From Ditibartonella apis (GTDB lineage Bacteria > Pseudomonadota > Alphaproteobacteria > Rhizobiales > Rhizobiaceae): a DNA stretch of 64,000 bases. This document shows positions 9,570-18,838 of the stretch, piece by piece. Location: assembly GCF_001952075.1 (NCBI RefSeq), contig NZ_LXYU01000003.1, forward strand, positions 248,001 to 312,000. The letters are read 5' to 3'. The position numbers and the translations under genes are program-made. The notes beneath the pieces are model-generated. The model ran no database searches. It saw only the letters and a program-made list of their open reading frames with translations, and was not told the DNA's origin. Each line of letters starts with the position of its first letter. The stretch's first letter is position 1.

Positions 9570-10010
9570 ATGAAAAGACTGGCACTTATCACTGTTTTGG
9601 CTGCAACACTCGCTGGAACTGCATTTGCACAATCTCCAAAAATTACAATCGAAGCACCGAAAGAACCGGCTTCGGAAGTCAAGCTGCCGAATGGTGACGT
9701 CGTTGTGCGTTATGTCACACCGACCGAAACAGATTTTATTGCTTCGAGCTTGATTGATACAAAAGTTTTGAACAAGCAAGATCAGGCAATCGGCCAGATC
9801 AAGGACATTATCATTCGCCAGAATAATGTTGCTGGCATCGTTGTGGGTGTTGGTGGTTTCCTTGGTGTTGGTGAACGTTATGTTGTGGTTGACCCGACAA
9901 GCATTTACATGCGCCACGAGAACGGGGCATGGAAGGTTGTCGTGAACGTTACCAAAGAAAGTCTGATGGCTGCTCCCGAATTCAAATATGAAGAGCATAA
10001 GAAGCTCTGA
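9570..10010 (+). CDS. Secreted PRC-barrel domain protein
   Basis: A periplasmic protein of unknown task. The first 20 residues are a clear signal peptide ending AGTAFA, cleaved before QSPK. After a linker rich in Pro, Lys and Glu, a PRC-barrel-like segment starts near residue 56 with IASSLIDTKVLNKQDQAIGQI and continues with DIIIRQNNVAGIVVGVGGFLG, which is the usual start of the fold in rhizobial PRC-barrel proteins. Such proteins often respond to stress in this order, but that is family knowledge and not visible here. The ATG has a GAGGCG ribosome site and lies in an AT-rich region; the gene is monocistronic, with a strong terminator 97 bases downstream. Confidence 0.8.
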   Translation: MKRLALITVLAATLAGTAFAQSPKITIEAPKEPASEVKLPNGDVVVRYVTPTETDFIASSLIDTKVLNKQDQAIGQIKDIIIRQNNVAGIVVGVGGFLGVGERYVVVDPTSIYMRHENGAWKVVVNVTKESLMAAPEFKYEEHKKL

Positions 10011-10106
10011 TTACAAATAACAGTTCGATAGGCGAGAACGCTATCTTCATCGAAAGGTTATTTTTCTATCGAAAGCCTATCGGTTTTCTATGGCCAAGAG
10101 TTGAAT

Positions 10107-10145
10107 AAAAGCCGTCCGGAAAAGTTTCCGGACGGCTTTTATATT
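10107..10145. terminator. Strong bidirectional terminator
   Basis: A perfect 16-base stem (10107-10122 with 10125-10140) around AAAAGCCGTCCGGAAA, with T runs on both strands. It separates the PRC-barrel gene (plus) from ychF (minus). Confidence 0.9.
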
Positions 10146-10243
10146 ATCAGTTTTCGAAATTCTCCCGAAAATATTAAAACCGGATTGTTTATCAAAAACC
10201 GGCTGGAAAATGAGCAAAACAGGTGCGATTGGTTGTCAGGAGA

Positions 10244-11347
10244 TCAGGAATTATGCTTGAAAAGCATGACATCGCCATCTTCAACAACATAATCCTTGCC
10301 TTCGTCGCGTGCCTTGCCTGCTTCTTTTGCCGCAACTTCACCACCAAGATCGACATAGTCCTGATAGGCAATCGTTTGCGCACGGATAAAACCGCGTTCA
10401 AAATCGGAATGGATGACACCCGCCGCCTGCGGGGCTTTGGTACCACGTTTGATGGTCCATGCGCGGGTTTCTTTGGGGCCACAGGTAAAATAGGTAATAA
10501 GATCAAGGAGATGATAGCCCGCGCGGATCAACCGGTCGAGCCCCGGTTCATGTAACCCCAACTCTTCGAGATATTCTTTGGCTTCCTCTTCCGGCAACTG
10601 GGCAACTTCTGCCTCGATTTCAGCCGAAATAATAACACTTTCAGCGCCTTGTTCGGCGGCCATTTTTTCGACAGCTTTCGAAAAATCATTGCCTGTTGCA
10701 GCATCGCTTTCGGCAACGTTGCAAACATAAAGCACCGGTTTTGAAGTCAACAAATTGAAGGAATCAAGAATTTGCCTATCATCGGCGGAAATGTCTTTGA
10801 TAAGGAGCCGCACCGGCTTGCCATTCTGTAAAAGCTTCAAAGCCGCTTCCATCATCGGAAGAACAGTCAAAGCTTCCTTGTCTTTGCCGGTTGCGCGTTT
10901 TCTCATTTGCACAATACGCCGCTCGAGACTTTCAAGATCGGCAAGCATCAATTCTGTTTCGACGGTTGCTGCATCCGACACCGGATCAATCCGGCCTTCG
11001 ACATGGGTGATATCTTCATCAATAAAACAGCGCAGCACATGCACAATGGCATCGACTTCGCGAATATTGGCCAAAAACTGGTTGCCTAGTCCTTCGCCCT
11101 TGGAAGCGCCGCGAACAAGGCCGGCAATATCGACAAAGCTGATGCGCGTCGGGATAATTTCTTTTGAACCGGCAATCGCTGCAAGCTTTTTTAACCGCGG
11201 ATCGGGTACAGCAACTTCGCCGGTATTCGGTTCGATTGTGCAAAAAGGATAATTGGCAGCCTGAGCCGCAGCCGTTTTTGTCAAAGCGTTAAACAGTGTG
11301 GATTTGCCCACATTGGGTAATCCGACGATACCACATTTAAAACCCAT
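10244..11347 (-). CDS. ychF: Ribosome-binding ATPase YchF (Obg family)
   Basis: A conserved P-loop ATPase that binds ribosomes and takes part in translation and stress responses. The 367-residue protein starts with GIVGLPNVGKSTLFNALT (G1), then NYPFCTIEPNTG (switch region), DIAGLVRGASKGEGLGNQFL (G3), and a helical insertion near residues 130-200 characteristic of YchF. The C-terminal TGS-like domain shows TYFTCGPKETRAWTI and GVIHSDFERGFIRAQTI. Length and motifs are canonical. It is often next to pth and rplY in alphaproteobacteria; here those genes lie within 2 kb with an L,D-transpeptidase gene between, so the neighbourhood is partly kept. Confidence 0.97.
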   Translation of the reverse strand: MGFKCGIVGLPNVGKSTLFNALTKTAAAQAANYPFCTIEPNTGEVAVPDPRLKKLAAIAGSKEIIPTRISFVDIAGLVRGASKGEGLGNQFLANIREVDAIVHVLRCFIDEDITHVEGRIDPVSDAATVETELMLADLESLERRIVQMRKRATGKDKEALTVLPMMEAALKLLQNGKPVRLLIKDISADDRQILDSFNLLTSKPVLYVCNVAESDAATGNDFSKAVEKMAAEQGAESVIISAEIEAEVAQLPEEEAKEYLEELGLHEPGLDRLIRAGYHLLDLITYFTCGPKETRAWTIKRGTKAPQAAGVIHSDFERGFIRAQTIAYQDYVDLGGEVAAKEAGKARDEGKDYVVEDGDVMLFKHNS

Positions 11348-11559
11348 GGAAATTCTCGCAATCCGGTAAGCTTTTCAACATGACTGGTTCTATAGCACGT
11401 TTTTTAACAGAAACCAGTTAAAGAGCCGATTATGATGCGAAAAAGATACAGCTCATAGATTTTTCCAAGGCTTCTCGTTTTTGCCAAAAACTTGCCTATT
11501 TTAACCATTGGCTAAACTTTCAGTGTTAGCAACAATCCGATATTTTGTATGGAGTTATC

Positions 11560-12228
11560 ATGAGGCAACTGTCTCGGCGTACATTCATCATTGCAGCACC
11601 TTTGGCTCTTGTGGGCTGCGTAAGCAATCAACCTCAAGTTGAACAGTCATGGCCGGTTCCGGCCGATATCAAAGCGCTCTATGGTCCGGTGATGAACGAA
11701 CCTTATCCGCTTCCGGCTGTTGATATGAGCAAGATCAACCCGAAATACTGGCGCCAGGAAGTGGCATTTAACGGGCCTTATTCACCCGGAACGCTGGTTG
11801 TTGATACGCAGGCCCGTTTCCTCTATCTCGTTCAGGAAAACGGGCGTGCACTGCGTTACGGCGTCGGCGTCGGAAAAGCCGGTCTGGCACTCGAAGGTGA
11901 AGCCGTCGTTCAATATAAACGCATGTGGCCGATATGGCATCCGACACAGGATATGATGGAGCGCGAACCCGACCGTTACGGACATCTCGGCGATGGCATG
12001 CCCGCAGGCCCCGATAATCCATTGGGTGCCCGCGCACTTTACCTTTTCAAAGATGGTCGGGACACATTGTTCAGAATTCATGGTTCCCATGAAGAATGGT
12101 CAATCGGCAAGGCAGTTTCGAGCGGGTGTATCCGTTTGCTCAATCAGGATATTATCGATCTTTATGGCCGGGTACCCGAAGGCACCCATGTTATTGTTCT
12201 GCAACATAACGAGCAGGGGCTTTCCTGA
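11560..12228 (+). CDS. L,D-transpeptidase lipoprotein (YkuD domain)
   Basis: Expected to cross-link peptidoglycan stem peptides or attach proteins to them in the periplasm. The N-terminus MRQLSRRTFIIAAPLALVGC has a Tat-like RR motif and a lipobox whose Cys at residue 20 would be lipidated. The YkuD domain covers about residues 75-215, with the catalytic block HGSHEEWSIG followed by SSGCIRL; Cys is the nucleophile and His its partner. The ATG at 11560 is preferred to an in-frame TTG at 11545, because GGAG at 11551-11554 is well placed. ErfK/YbiS-type proteins of this size are multi-copy in Rhizobiales, so the exact paralogue cannot be named. No neighbour on this strand is close enough for an operon. 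Confidence 0.9.
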   Translation: MRQLSRRTFIIAAPLALVGCVSNQPQVEQSWPVPADIKALYGPVMNEPYPLPAVDMSKINPKYWRQEVAFNGPYSPGTLVVDTQARFLYLVQENGRALRYGVGVGKAGLALEGEAVVQYKRMWPIWHPTQDMMEREPDRYGHLGDGMPAGPDNPLGARALYLFKDGRDTLFRIHGSHEEWSIGKAVSSGCIRLLNQDIIDLYGRVPEGTHVIVLQHNEQGLS

Positions 12229-12485
12229 AATGGTGCCGGAAAACCTGCACCTTGCACCTATAAGAACCTGAAAAATCGGCACTTTGCGTTTAAAAGAGTG
12301 TTCCTCTCGCAGCGTAAGATTATCCGGATAAAAGATTATCCGGCTTGAGTATGACAGGCCGGATACATTCGTTGATGGTCGGTGGGATTATTTGCTTGAA
12401 CAGAGTCACTGGCTTAGTTTTGGATAAAGCCAAGCCGCACATTTTATCGGGTGTATTCGCTTTTAGATGAGTGAAGCGAATTGAT

Positions 12486-13217
12486 CTAGTCGTTATTTTT
12501 GAACAGTTTTTTCAACATGTCGGCCATCGGGCCGGTGGCAGGAAGCTCTTTTGCCTTGTGCGGGCGGGCTTGCCGGATGTGGCTCTGGCTTTTGGGCTTG
12601 TCGCCGCCAGTTTTGTGCTCGTTTCCAGTTTTGTGCTCGTTTATTGTTTCACTCTCGTGAGCCAATGATATACGGTTCATAAACAGGCTGTCTTTGCCGT
12701 TTACGAGCAAGCCGAGATTGTCAGCAAGCGATTGGAGAAGGGGATCAAGCCATTCATGATCGGTTTTGGAGAAATTGCCGAGCACATGGTTTGTCACTTG
12801 TTCCTTTGATGGGGGATGGCCGATGCCGATACGAATGCGGCGGTAATTATTGCCGCAATGGGCGTCAATCGATTTGATGCCGTTGTGGCCGCCGCTGGAG
12901 CCACCGGTTTTGACACGCAATTTGCCCGGCACAAGGTCGAGTTCATCGTGAATGACAATGATGTTTTCCGGTTGCAGCTTATAAAAGCGCATCGCTTCGC
13001 CAACAGCCTGACCGGAAAGATTCATATAGGTTTGAGGTTTGAGAAGAAGGACTTTTTCGCCTTCTATCGTTCCACTGGAAATAAGTGCGTTAAACTTTTT
13101 ATTCCACGATGAGAACTTGTATTTGCGATTGATTTCGTCAACCGCCATAAAACCGATATTGTGCCGGTTATCCTGATATTCGATACCGGGATTGCCGAGA
13201 CCGGCAATGAGCAACAT
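12486..13217 (-). CDS. pth: Peptidyl-tRNA hydrolase with extended C-terminus
   Basis: Recycles peptidyl-tRNA released from stalled ribosomes. Residues 1-190 form the standard Pth fold: [18 protein letters not shown] (with catalytic His near 21), [27 protein letters not shown] with the conserved Asp, GGHNGIKSI and RIRIGIGHP. About 50 further residues form a lysine-rich tail holding a direct six-residue repeat (NEHKTG twice) that ends in [13 protein letters not shown]. Such tails are usual in Rhizobiales Pth. It lies downstream of rplY on the same strand, 59 bases away; that gap contains a hairpin that may reduce pth expression relative to rplY. Confidence 0.96.
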   Translation of the reverse strand: MLLIAGLGNPGIEYQDNRHNIGFMAVDEINRKYKFSSWNKKFNALISSGTIEGEKVLLLKPQTYMNLSGQAVGEAMRFYKLQPENIIVIHDELDLVPGKLRVKTGGSSGGHNGIKSIDAHCGNNYRRIRIGIGHPPSKEQVTNHVLGNFSKTDHEWLDPLLQSLADNLGLLVNGKDSLFMNRISLAHESETINEHKTGNEHKTGGDKPKSQSHIRQARPHKAKELPATGPMADMLKKLFKNND

Positions 13218-13236
13218 GGATAAACCTCACTTGGAA

Positions 13237-13270
13237 AGAAAAGGCGGAAAAAATTTTCCCGCCTTTTTTA
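13237..13270 (-). terminator. Hairpin between rplY and pth
   Basis: An AAGGCGGGAAAA / TTTTCCGCCTTT type stem of about 10-11 bases with T-rich flanks on both strands lies between the two genes. As pth has no other obvious promoter, this looks like a partial terminator or attenuator within an operon. Confidence 0.6.
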
Positions 13271-13276
13271 AAAAAA

Positions 13277-13936
13277 TTATTCAGCTTTTTCTTCAGTTGT
13301 CTCAGCAGGTGTTTCTTCTGTTGCTGCTGTGGCTTCATCAGTTGCCGGTGTTTCATCTTCAACAGGCAATGCAACAGGAGCTGCAATGGTTGCAATGGTG
13401 AAATCGCGGTCTTTGATGAGCGGCGTAACACCTTCCGGCAATTTGATGTCGGAAATGTGGACGGAATCACCAACTTCCAAACCGGTAAGATCAACCTTGA
13501 TAGCTTCCGGAATGTGGTGAGCCGGAACTGCAAGTTCGACTTCGTGGCGAACAATGTTCAAAACGCCACCGGTCTTGATGCCGGGAGCTTCTTCCTCGTT
13601 GAGGAAGTGAACAGGAACATTGACGTGAACAACCGATTTCTCTGTAACACGCAAGAAATCGACGTGCATCGGGAAGTCACGAACCGGATCAAGCTGGAAA
13701 TCGGTCGGCAAAACTTCAATCTTCTCGTTGCCGACTTCGATTGTGGCAATCGTTGTGAAGAATGCGCCACCATGGATCTTGTAAAAGATATCCTTATAGG
13801 GAAGAGCAATAGAAAGTGCCGGCTTTTTGTCGCCGTAAATAACTGCTGGAACAAGACCGTTGCGGCGAAGGTGACGAGAGGACCCCTTACCAACCCGTTC
13901 GCGTGCTTCGGCCTTGAGTGTGTAAACTTTACTCAT
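13277..13936 (-). CDS. rplY: 50S ribosomal protein L25/general stress protein Ctc
   Basis: Binds 5S rRNA in the large ribosomal subunit. At 219 residues it is the long Ctc form: an N-terminal L25 domain (about residues 1-95; [24 protein letters not shown]) followed by the TL5-type beta domain (about 96-185; [23 protein letters not shown] and [14 protein letters not shown]). The tail after residue 190 is acidic and rich in Ala, Thr and Glu, a common feature in alphaproteobacteria. Start ATG at 13936 follows an AAAAGGAC ribosome site. A promoter is marked upstream, giving a leader of about 130 bases. pth follows in the same direction. Confidence 0.96.
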   Translation of the reverse strand: MSKVYTLKAEARERVGKGSSRHLRRNGLVPAVIYGDKKPALSIALPYKDIFYKIHGGAFFTTIATIEVGNEKIEVLPTDFQLDPVRDFPMHVDFLRVTEKSVVHVNVPVHFLNEEEAPGIKTGGVLNIVRHEVELAVPAHHIPEAIKVDLTGLEVGDSVHISDIKLPEGVTPLIKDRDFTIATIAAPVALPVEDETPATDEATAATEETPAETTEEKAE

Positions 13937-14065
13937 GGCTTAAGTCCTTTTCAAAAATTGGAGATCCATGCGGGGAACTTTCAACAGCTCCGGACATGAA
14001 TATGGAAAAAGGCAAAGATTATCCCTTAATCCATTCCGCGTTGCCTCCAAGGGTGTCGACGCGGA

Positions 14066-14101
14066 TTGGGGTGCTATAATGGAAAGATTGCGAGCTTGCA
14101 A
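14066..14101 (-). promoter_or_regulatory. Sigma-70-like promoter of rplY
   Basis: On the minus strand TTGCAA (14101-14096), a 17-base spacer and TATAGC (14078-14073) lie about 130 bases upstream of the rplY start codon. The spacing is ideal and both boxes match 4 or more of 6 consensus bases. Confidence 0.55.
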
Positions 14102-14241
14102 GAGTTGTGGGAAAAAATGACGTTTTTTCCACCTTTCGGCAAGGAAATGGTAAAAGGAACCATGCGAAAAGAATCAACCACATTTTTTAAAGCGGGTCTA
14201 TTTCTGTTTCAAAATCCCATTTGTCATGTGATGGGTCGGCA

Positions 14242-15771
14242 ATGACGGTCGATATCAATCTCGGAACCATCTTTGAACGCGGAGCGCTCAAGGGCTCGAA
14301 AGTGGCGAGCCTTGATCTGGAAGAATTATTGGCAACCCGCTTATTGGTACAGGGCAATTCCGGCTCGGGAAAATCGCATTTGTTGCGCAGGCTTCTTGAA
14401 CAAAGTGCCCATTGGGTTCAGCAATGCGTGATCGACCCTGAAGGCGATTTTGTTACGCTTGCCGACAAGTTCGGTCATGTGGTTGTTGAAGCACAACGCA
14501 CCGAACTTGAATTAACACGTATTGCCGCGCGTGTGCGCCAGCATCGCGTGTCCGCCATTTTGAATCTGGAAGGGCTTGATACCGAGCAGCAAATGCGCGC
14601 TGCTGCGGCCTTTCTTGGCGGGCTTTTTGATGCTGAACGCGATTATTGGTATCCGCTTCTGGTGGTGGTTGACGAGGCGCAATTGTTTGCACCCGCTGCC
14701 GCTGGTGACGTCTCGGACGAAGCGCGCAAGCTTTCGCTTGGTGCTATGACCAATCTCATGTGTCGTGGCAGAAAACGCGGACTTGCCGGTGTTATTGCCA
14801 CCCAGCGTCTTGCAAAGCTTGCAAAAAATGTTGCTGCCGAAGCTTCCAACTTTTTGATGGGGCGCACATTTCTTGACATTGATATGGCGCGTGCTGCCGA
14901 TCTTTTAGGTATGGAGCGCCGTCAGGCGGAAATGTTCCGCGATCTTGAACGCGGTCATTTTGTAGCGCTCGGTCCGGCCTTGTCGCGTCGCCCGCTTCAT
15001 GTGGTCATTGGCCCCGTGGAAACGGCTGCCCGTTCGACAAGTCCGAAGCTTGTTCCTTTGCCGCAAGCGCCGGTTGACGCCGAAGACCTGATTTTTACGC
15101 CTTCACCTGAAGAAATGATTATGCCGGTGCGCCGTACACCGCCGCCGACACCTCCCAAACCCACCAATGAATTATTGGAAGAGCTGGTGCGCCAGAAACA
15201 GGAAGAGCCGCAAGAACCGCAAAGCCTCTTTCCTGAAATTGACGAAAAGGAACGCGAAGCCGAACTTGATGTGGTGCTGCGCGAAATCGTTGATGACAAG
15301 GATGCCTCTTTCCGCTCGATTGCAGTGCTTTATCAGGATTTTCTGGTGCGTTGTCGAATTCATCGTGTTCAGGGTGAACCGCTTGATCTTGCCCAATTCA
15401 GGCGCAAGCTTGCTGTTGCACAGGCTGCTATTGACGAAGATATGGCTGCAAGTGAAACCTGGCAAAAGGCTTTGCAACTTTCCGAAACGCTGACGGATGA
15501 TATTCAGGGTGTATTTTTGAATGTCGCTGAAGCTGCGGTAAGCGGCAAGCCTTGCCCCTCCGATGCAACGCTTGCCCGCCTTTATGGTACCCATTCGCTA
15601 AGCCGCGCCCGTCATCTTCTGACCTATTTCGAAGAACGCGGGCTTTTGGTGGTAAGAACCGATTTCGGCGGTAAACGCATTGCTGCTTTTCCCGAACTCG
15701 GACTTGAAACATTGCCGGGAGATCCCGAAGCCCCCGATAATCTCGTCAGCAGGGAAGATGCGGCAGAATAG
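14242..15771 (+). CDS. HerA/DUF87-type ATPase
   Basis: A cytoplasmic P-loop ATPase of the HerA/FtsK superfamily; the family includes DNA-pumping motors, but the partner and role of this member are unknown. Residues about 20-260 hold the ATPase: Walker A QGNSGSGKSHLLRRLL near residue 34, a CVIDPEGDFVTLADKFG block typical of DUF87, Walker B PLLVVVDEAQLFAPAA near 145, and ATQRLAKLAKN (sensor/arginine region). From about 300 to 350 there is a Pro/Glu-rich linker, and the C-terminal 150 residues are helical. ATG at 14242 is chosen over an in-frame TTG 21 bases upstream. No nuclease gene of the NurA type is next to it, so the archaeal HerA-NurA pairing does not apply. Confidence 0.8.
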   Translation: MTVDINLGTIFERGALKGSKVASLDLEELLATRLLVQGNSGSGKSHLLRRLLEQSAHWVQQCVIDPEGDFVTLADKFGHVVVEAQRTELELTRIAARVRQHRVSAILNLEGLDTEQQMRAAAAFLGGLFDAERDYWYPLLVVVDEAQLFAPAAAGDVSDEARKLSLGAMTNLMCRGRKRGLAGVIATQRLAKLAKNVAAEASNFLMGRTFLDIDMARAADLLGMERRQAEMFRDLERGHFVALGPALSRRPLHVVIGPVETAARSTSPKLVPLPQAPVDAEDLIFTPSPEEMIMPVRRTPPPTPPKPTNELLEELVRQKQEEPQEPQSLFPEIDEKEREAELDVVLREIVDDKDASFRSIAVLYQDFLVRCRIHRVQGEPLDLAQFRRKLAVAQAAIDEDMAASETWQKALQLSETLTDDIQGVFLNVAEAAVSGKPCPSDATLARLYGTHSLSRARHLLTYFEERGLLVVRTDFGGKRIAAFPELGLETLPGDPEAPDNLVSREDAAE

Positions 15772-16137
15772 CAATTTTTTAAGCTGATAATCAGTCGACA
15801 ATTTTTTTGTAGTTCAGGACGAGGATTTTTGAAGAAATTTCTGGTTGCTATTCCGGTTGTTCGTTTTTTCGGAAACGGGCACGATAGGCGCAATCATGAT
15901 AACACTGTAAAAAAAATGCGGTGATAAGCAAAGTTTTGTCGTGGGGAAAATCGGGAATAATGTTTGCCGATTATCTGGTCTTGATGACTGAGGGCAAAAA
16001 GAGGCTGAAAAAATTTTTCAATGATGACGGACTCTATTTGAAGCAGCGTCGCATATCGTCAGATGTTTGTTTTTTATCACGTAAAAAGCTTTTAACGGAT
16101 GAAAAATTGAAATTTAAAAAAAATGGCGGGAGGCTTG

Positions 16138-16191
16138 GGGAGAAGAGATAATTGGGGAAGAGATAAAAGGGAAGAGATAAAAGGGAAGAGG
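16138..16191. repeat. Short purine-rich tandem repeat
   Basis: About four imperfect copies of GGGAAGAGATAAAA with a period of 14-15 bases. It is all purine on one strand apart from the T residues, and lies in non-coding sequence. Confidence 0.65.
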
Positions 16192-16379
16192 TTTTCTTCA
16201 AGCTTTTTGACTTATCGGAGAAAGTTTAGGCATTTTAACAAAATTATGAAGAGGTTGGAGACAAAGCAAGAATATCCGGACTATCCGGCAAAACCGGTTT
16301 AACAAAATGTAACAATGAGCCGGAAAAAAGAGTGCTAATGAACCGGAAAAAGTTCAGCTGATAAAACAGTCCGGTGTTG

Positions 16380-16412
16380 ATAAAAGGCCGCAGAAACAAA
16401 ATCTCTGCGACC
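16380..16412 (-). terminator. Terminator of prs
   Basis: On the minus strand a 9-base stem GGTCGCAGA / TCTGCGGCC (one G-U pair) is followed by TTTTATC, 27 bases past the prs stop codon. Confidence 0.7.
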
Positions 16413-16438
16413 CTTTTTTTCGTTAACAAATGAAACTT

Positions 16439-17371
16439 TTAATCAAACAGGCTTGAAACCGATTGTTCGGCTGCTGTGCGCGAAATAGCCTCGCCGATAA
16501 GGTCAGAAATGGGCAGAACACGGATATTGGGTGCCTGCTCGACCGCGGGGGTCGGCATAATAGAATTGGTAATGACCAGTTCTTTAAGCTTTGAAGCAGT
16601 GATGCGGGCAATAGCCCCGCCCGAAAGAACGCCGTGAGTTATATAGGCGGTGACGCTTTTTGCGCCTTTTTTCAAAAGGGCTTCGGCTGCATTGCAAAGC
16701 GTGCCGCCGGAATCGACAATATCATCAAGCAAAAGACAATCTTTTCCTGAAACGTCACCGATAACATTCATAACTTCCGATTCGCCCGGCCGTTCGCGGC
16801 GTTTGTCGACGATGGCAAGCAAGCAATCCAGACGTTTGGCAAGAGAACGGGCGCGAACCACGCCACCGACATCCGGCGACACAACCATAACATTTTTGAG
16901 GGAATAGTTGTTTTTGACATCGCGTGCAATGACGGGAACCGCATAAAGATTATCGGTCGGAATATCGAAAAAGCCTTGTATCTGGCCGGCATGAAGATCA
17001 AGCGTCAAAACGCGGCTTGCACCGGCTTCTGTCAAAAGATTGGCAACCAGTTTGGCCGAAATCGGTGTTCTGGGGCCGGGTTTGCGGTCTTGTCTTGCGT
17101 AACCGAAATAAGGAATAACGGCTGTAATACGGCGTGCCGATGCACGACGAACCGCATCAATCATAATGAGCAGTTCCATCAAATGGTCATTGGCGGGATA
17201 GGATGTCGACTGGATGAGGAACACATCTTCACCGCGAACATTTTCGTGGAGTTCAACAAAAATTTCCTGATCGGCAAAGCGTCTCACCGTTGCTTTACCC
17301 ATGGGAATGTTGAGATATTTTGTTACGTCTTCGGCAAGGCGTGGGTTGGAATTGCCGCAGAAAAGTTTCAT
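16439..17371 (-). CDS. prs: Ribose-phosphate pyrophosphokinase
   Basis: Makes PRPP from ribose 5-phosphate and ATP, the shared precursor for purines, pyrimidines, His, Trp and NAD. The 310-residue class I enzyme shows [17 protein letters not shown] at the N-terminus, the regulatory-flexible YARQDRK segment, the metal/ATP site [11 protein letters not shown] near residue 130, [11 protein letters not shown], and the PRPP loop [15 protein letters not shown] near 215-229. Length is canonical. It is monocistronic with its own terminator. Two genes elsewhere in this window use PRPP or its products (apt, carAB pathway), but they are not linked on the map. Confidence 0.97.
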   Translation of the reverse strand: MKLFCGNSNPRLAEDVTKYLNIPMGKATVRRFADQEIFVELHENVRGEDVFLIQSTSYPANDHLMELLIMIDAVRRASARRITAVIPYFGYARQDRKPGPRTPISAKLVANLLTEAGASRVLTLDLHAGQIQGFFDIPTDNLYAVPVIARDVKNNYSLKNVMVVSPDVGGVVRARSLAKRLDCLLAIVDKRRERPGESEVMNVIGDVSGKDCLLLDDIVDSGGTLCNAAEALLKKGAKSVTAYITHGVLSGGAIARITASKLKELVITNSIMPTPAVEQAPNIRVLPISDLIGEAISRTAAEQSVSSLFD

Positions 17372-18001
17372 GGCTTGGCCTCTGGCTCTAAAGAAAACAG
17401 ACTTTCTGCGTGCGGTTTTAACTTTTTGTTATCAGATTGCAAGGGTTCAAATTGTCACTTCGGCCTTTTTCTATTTGACTGTTTTGTTTTTGCACCGTTT
17501 ATCAAATGATATTCACAAGTTGCAAACAATCTTCACTTCTATGATGATTGAATAATCAACTGTAGAAAAGCAAACTGTTATTATCCGCATTAAACGGCTT
17601 GAGAGGAAAAACGGATGCGTTTTACCGCGGAATTTTTAAAAAACGGATTTTCTTTAAAGACAAAAGATTTGAACCGATGCAACCATTAAAAACGAACCCG
17701 ATCATAAAGATGAGGCGTGACCGTGCCAATAATCGGCTTTTGATTGGTCGCCATTGAGGCCGGCTAAAGGCCTTGCTTTATTTTTCCGGTGCCTCATAGC
17801 AGAAAAATGGCCGGAACCAACGACGGAATTTCATTATCCAATCTTTGTCCGAATGATGCAAAATTGATTGTTGAATGCTGACGTTTCATCAGAGGCTGAA
17901 AAAACGGAATAGCCAGACAAGATCCGGAATGGGGTTGATGCAAAATTGGAATTCGTTGAACCCGCACCAACGAATGAACACAGGCTCAACAAGGAACAAG
18001 T
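17372..18001. other. Intergenic region upstream of prs
   Basis: 630 bases between prs and pgeF, both on the minus strand. No gene was recognised. A weak TTGCAA-16-GATAAA pair on the minus strand near 17495-17522 could be the prs promoter. Confidence 0.35.
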
Positions 18002-18796
18002 TTATTCGAGTGTGATGACCGATATCTGGCGGCCATAATCCGGCTCGTCACGATGTGTCTTGCGACGATAGGAGAAAAACCTTTTCTCGTCACCATAAGT
18101 ACAAAGCTTCAGGCAATTGCCATGAACGCCGGCATCATCAAGACGGTTTTGAACGAAGTCCCAAAGGTTGAAGAAAAAATGCTCGAAACGGCCGGATGGA
18201 ACAAAGAATTTCTCGTAAGAAGCATGTTCATTGACAAAAGTCTCATAAAATTCTTTGCCAACTTCATAATGTTTCGGGCCAATCGACGGCCCTAATGTTG
18301 CAACAATATCATTCCGTTTTGCACCCAATGTTTCCATTGCCGCAACGGTGTTTTCGACAACGCCGGCAAGAGCACCCCGCCAACCGGCATGGGCAGCACC
18401 GATCACATGGGCTTTCGGGTCGGCAAACAGCACCGGCCCGCAATCTGCCGATAAAATGCCGAGCGCCAGTCCCTTTTTGTTGGTCACCAATGCATCGGCA
18501 CGGGGGCGTTCGCCTTTTATCGGTTCATTGACGATCAAGGCATGCGGGGAATGGATTTGATAGAGATTAACGAGGTTTTCCGGTTTCACCCCCATATAGT
18601 CGGCAACAATAGCGCGATTTTTTTCGATGTTTTCTTTATCGTCATTAGAGCCGCGCCCGAGGTTCAAGCTCTCGTAAATGCCGCGTGATACACCGCCCTG
18701 ACGGGTAAAAAAAGCGTGGCGGATGCCTTCTTTTTCCAAGACTTTAAGGGATGGTGAAAAAACAGGCGATGGTGATAGTAACATGTGAGCGACCAT
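18002..18796 (-). CDS. pgeF: Peptidoglycan editing factor PgeF (laccase domain)
   Basis: A Cu-oxidase_4/DUF152 protein. In E. coli this family (YfiH) hydrolyses wrongly built UDP-MurNAc-L-Ser, and other members have purine nucleoside phosphorylase activity. Family metal-site residues are visible: HAFFTRQGGVSRGIYESLN near residue 27, the ILSADCGPVLFAD block near 113 with Cys, and IGAAHAGWRGALAGVV near 133 with His. The product is 264 residues from ATG 18796; another ATG lies four codons later and neither has a strong ribosome site. It is the third gene of the lgt-midA-pgeF operon, with 42 bases after midA. That order is conserved in Rhizobiales. Confidence 0.93.
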   Translation of the reverse strand: MVAHMLLSPSPVFSPSLKVLEKEGIRHAFFTRQGGVSRGIYESLNLGRGSNDDKENIEKNRAIVADYMGVKPENLVNLYQIHSPHALIVNEPIKGERPRADALVTNKKGLALGILSADCGPVLFADPKAHVIGAAHAGWRGALAGVVENTVAAMETLGAKRNDIVATLGPSIGPKHYEVGKEFYETFVNEHASYEKFFVPSGRFEHFFFNLWDFVQNRLDDAGVHGNCLKLCTYGDEKRFFSYRRKTHRDEPDYGRQISVITLE

Positions 18797-18838
18797 TGTT
18801 ATTTCGTCGGCTTATCGTGGCGTTTTCAAAACCGGTTG

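Larger units (their letters stand above)
15772..16438. other. Intergenic region between two convergent genes
   Basis: 667 bases between the HerA-like gene and prs. No gene seen. It contains the short tandem repeat at 16138-16191 and the prs terminator at 16386-16412. Confidence 0.4.
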
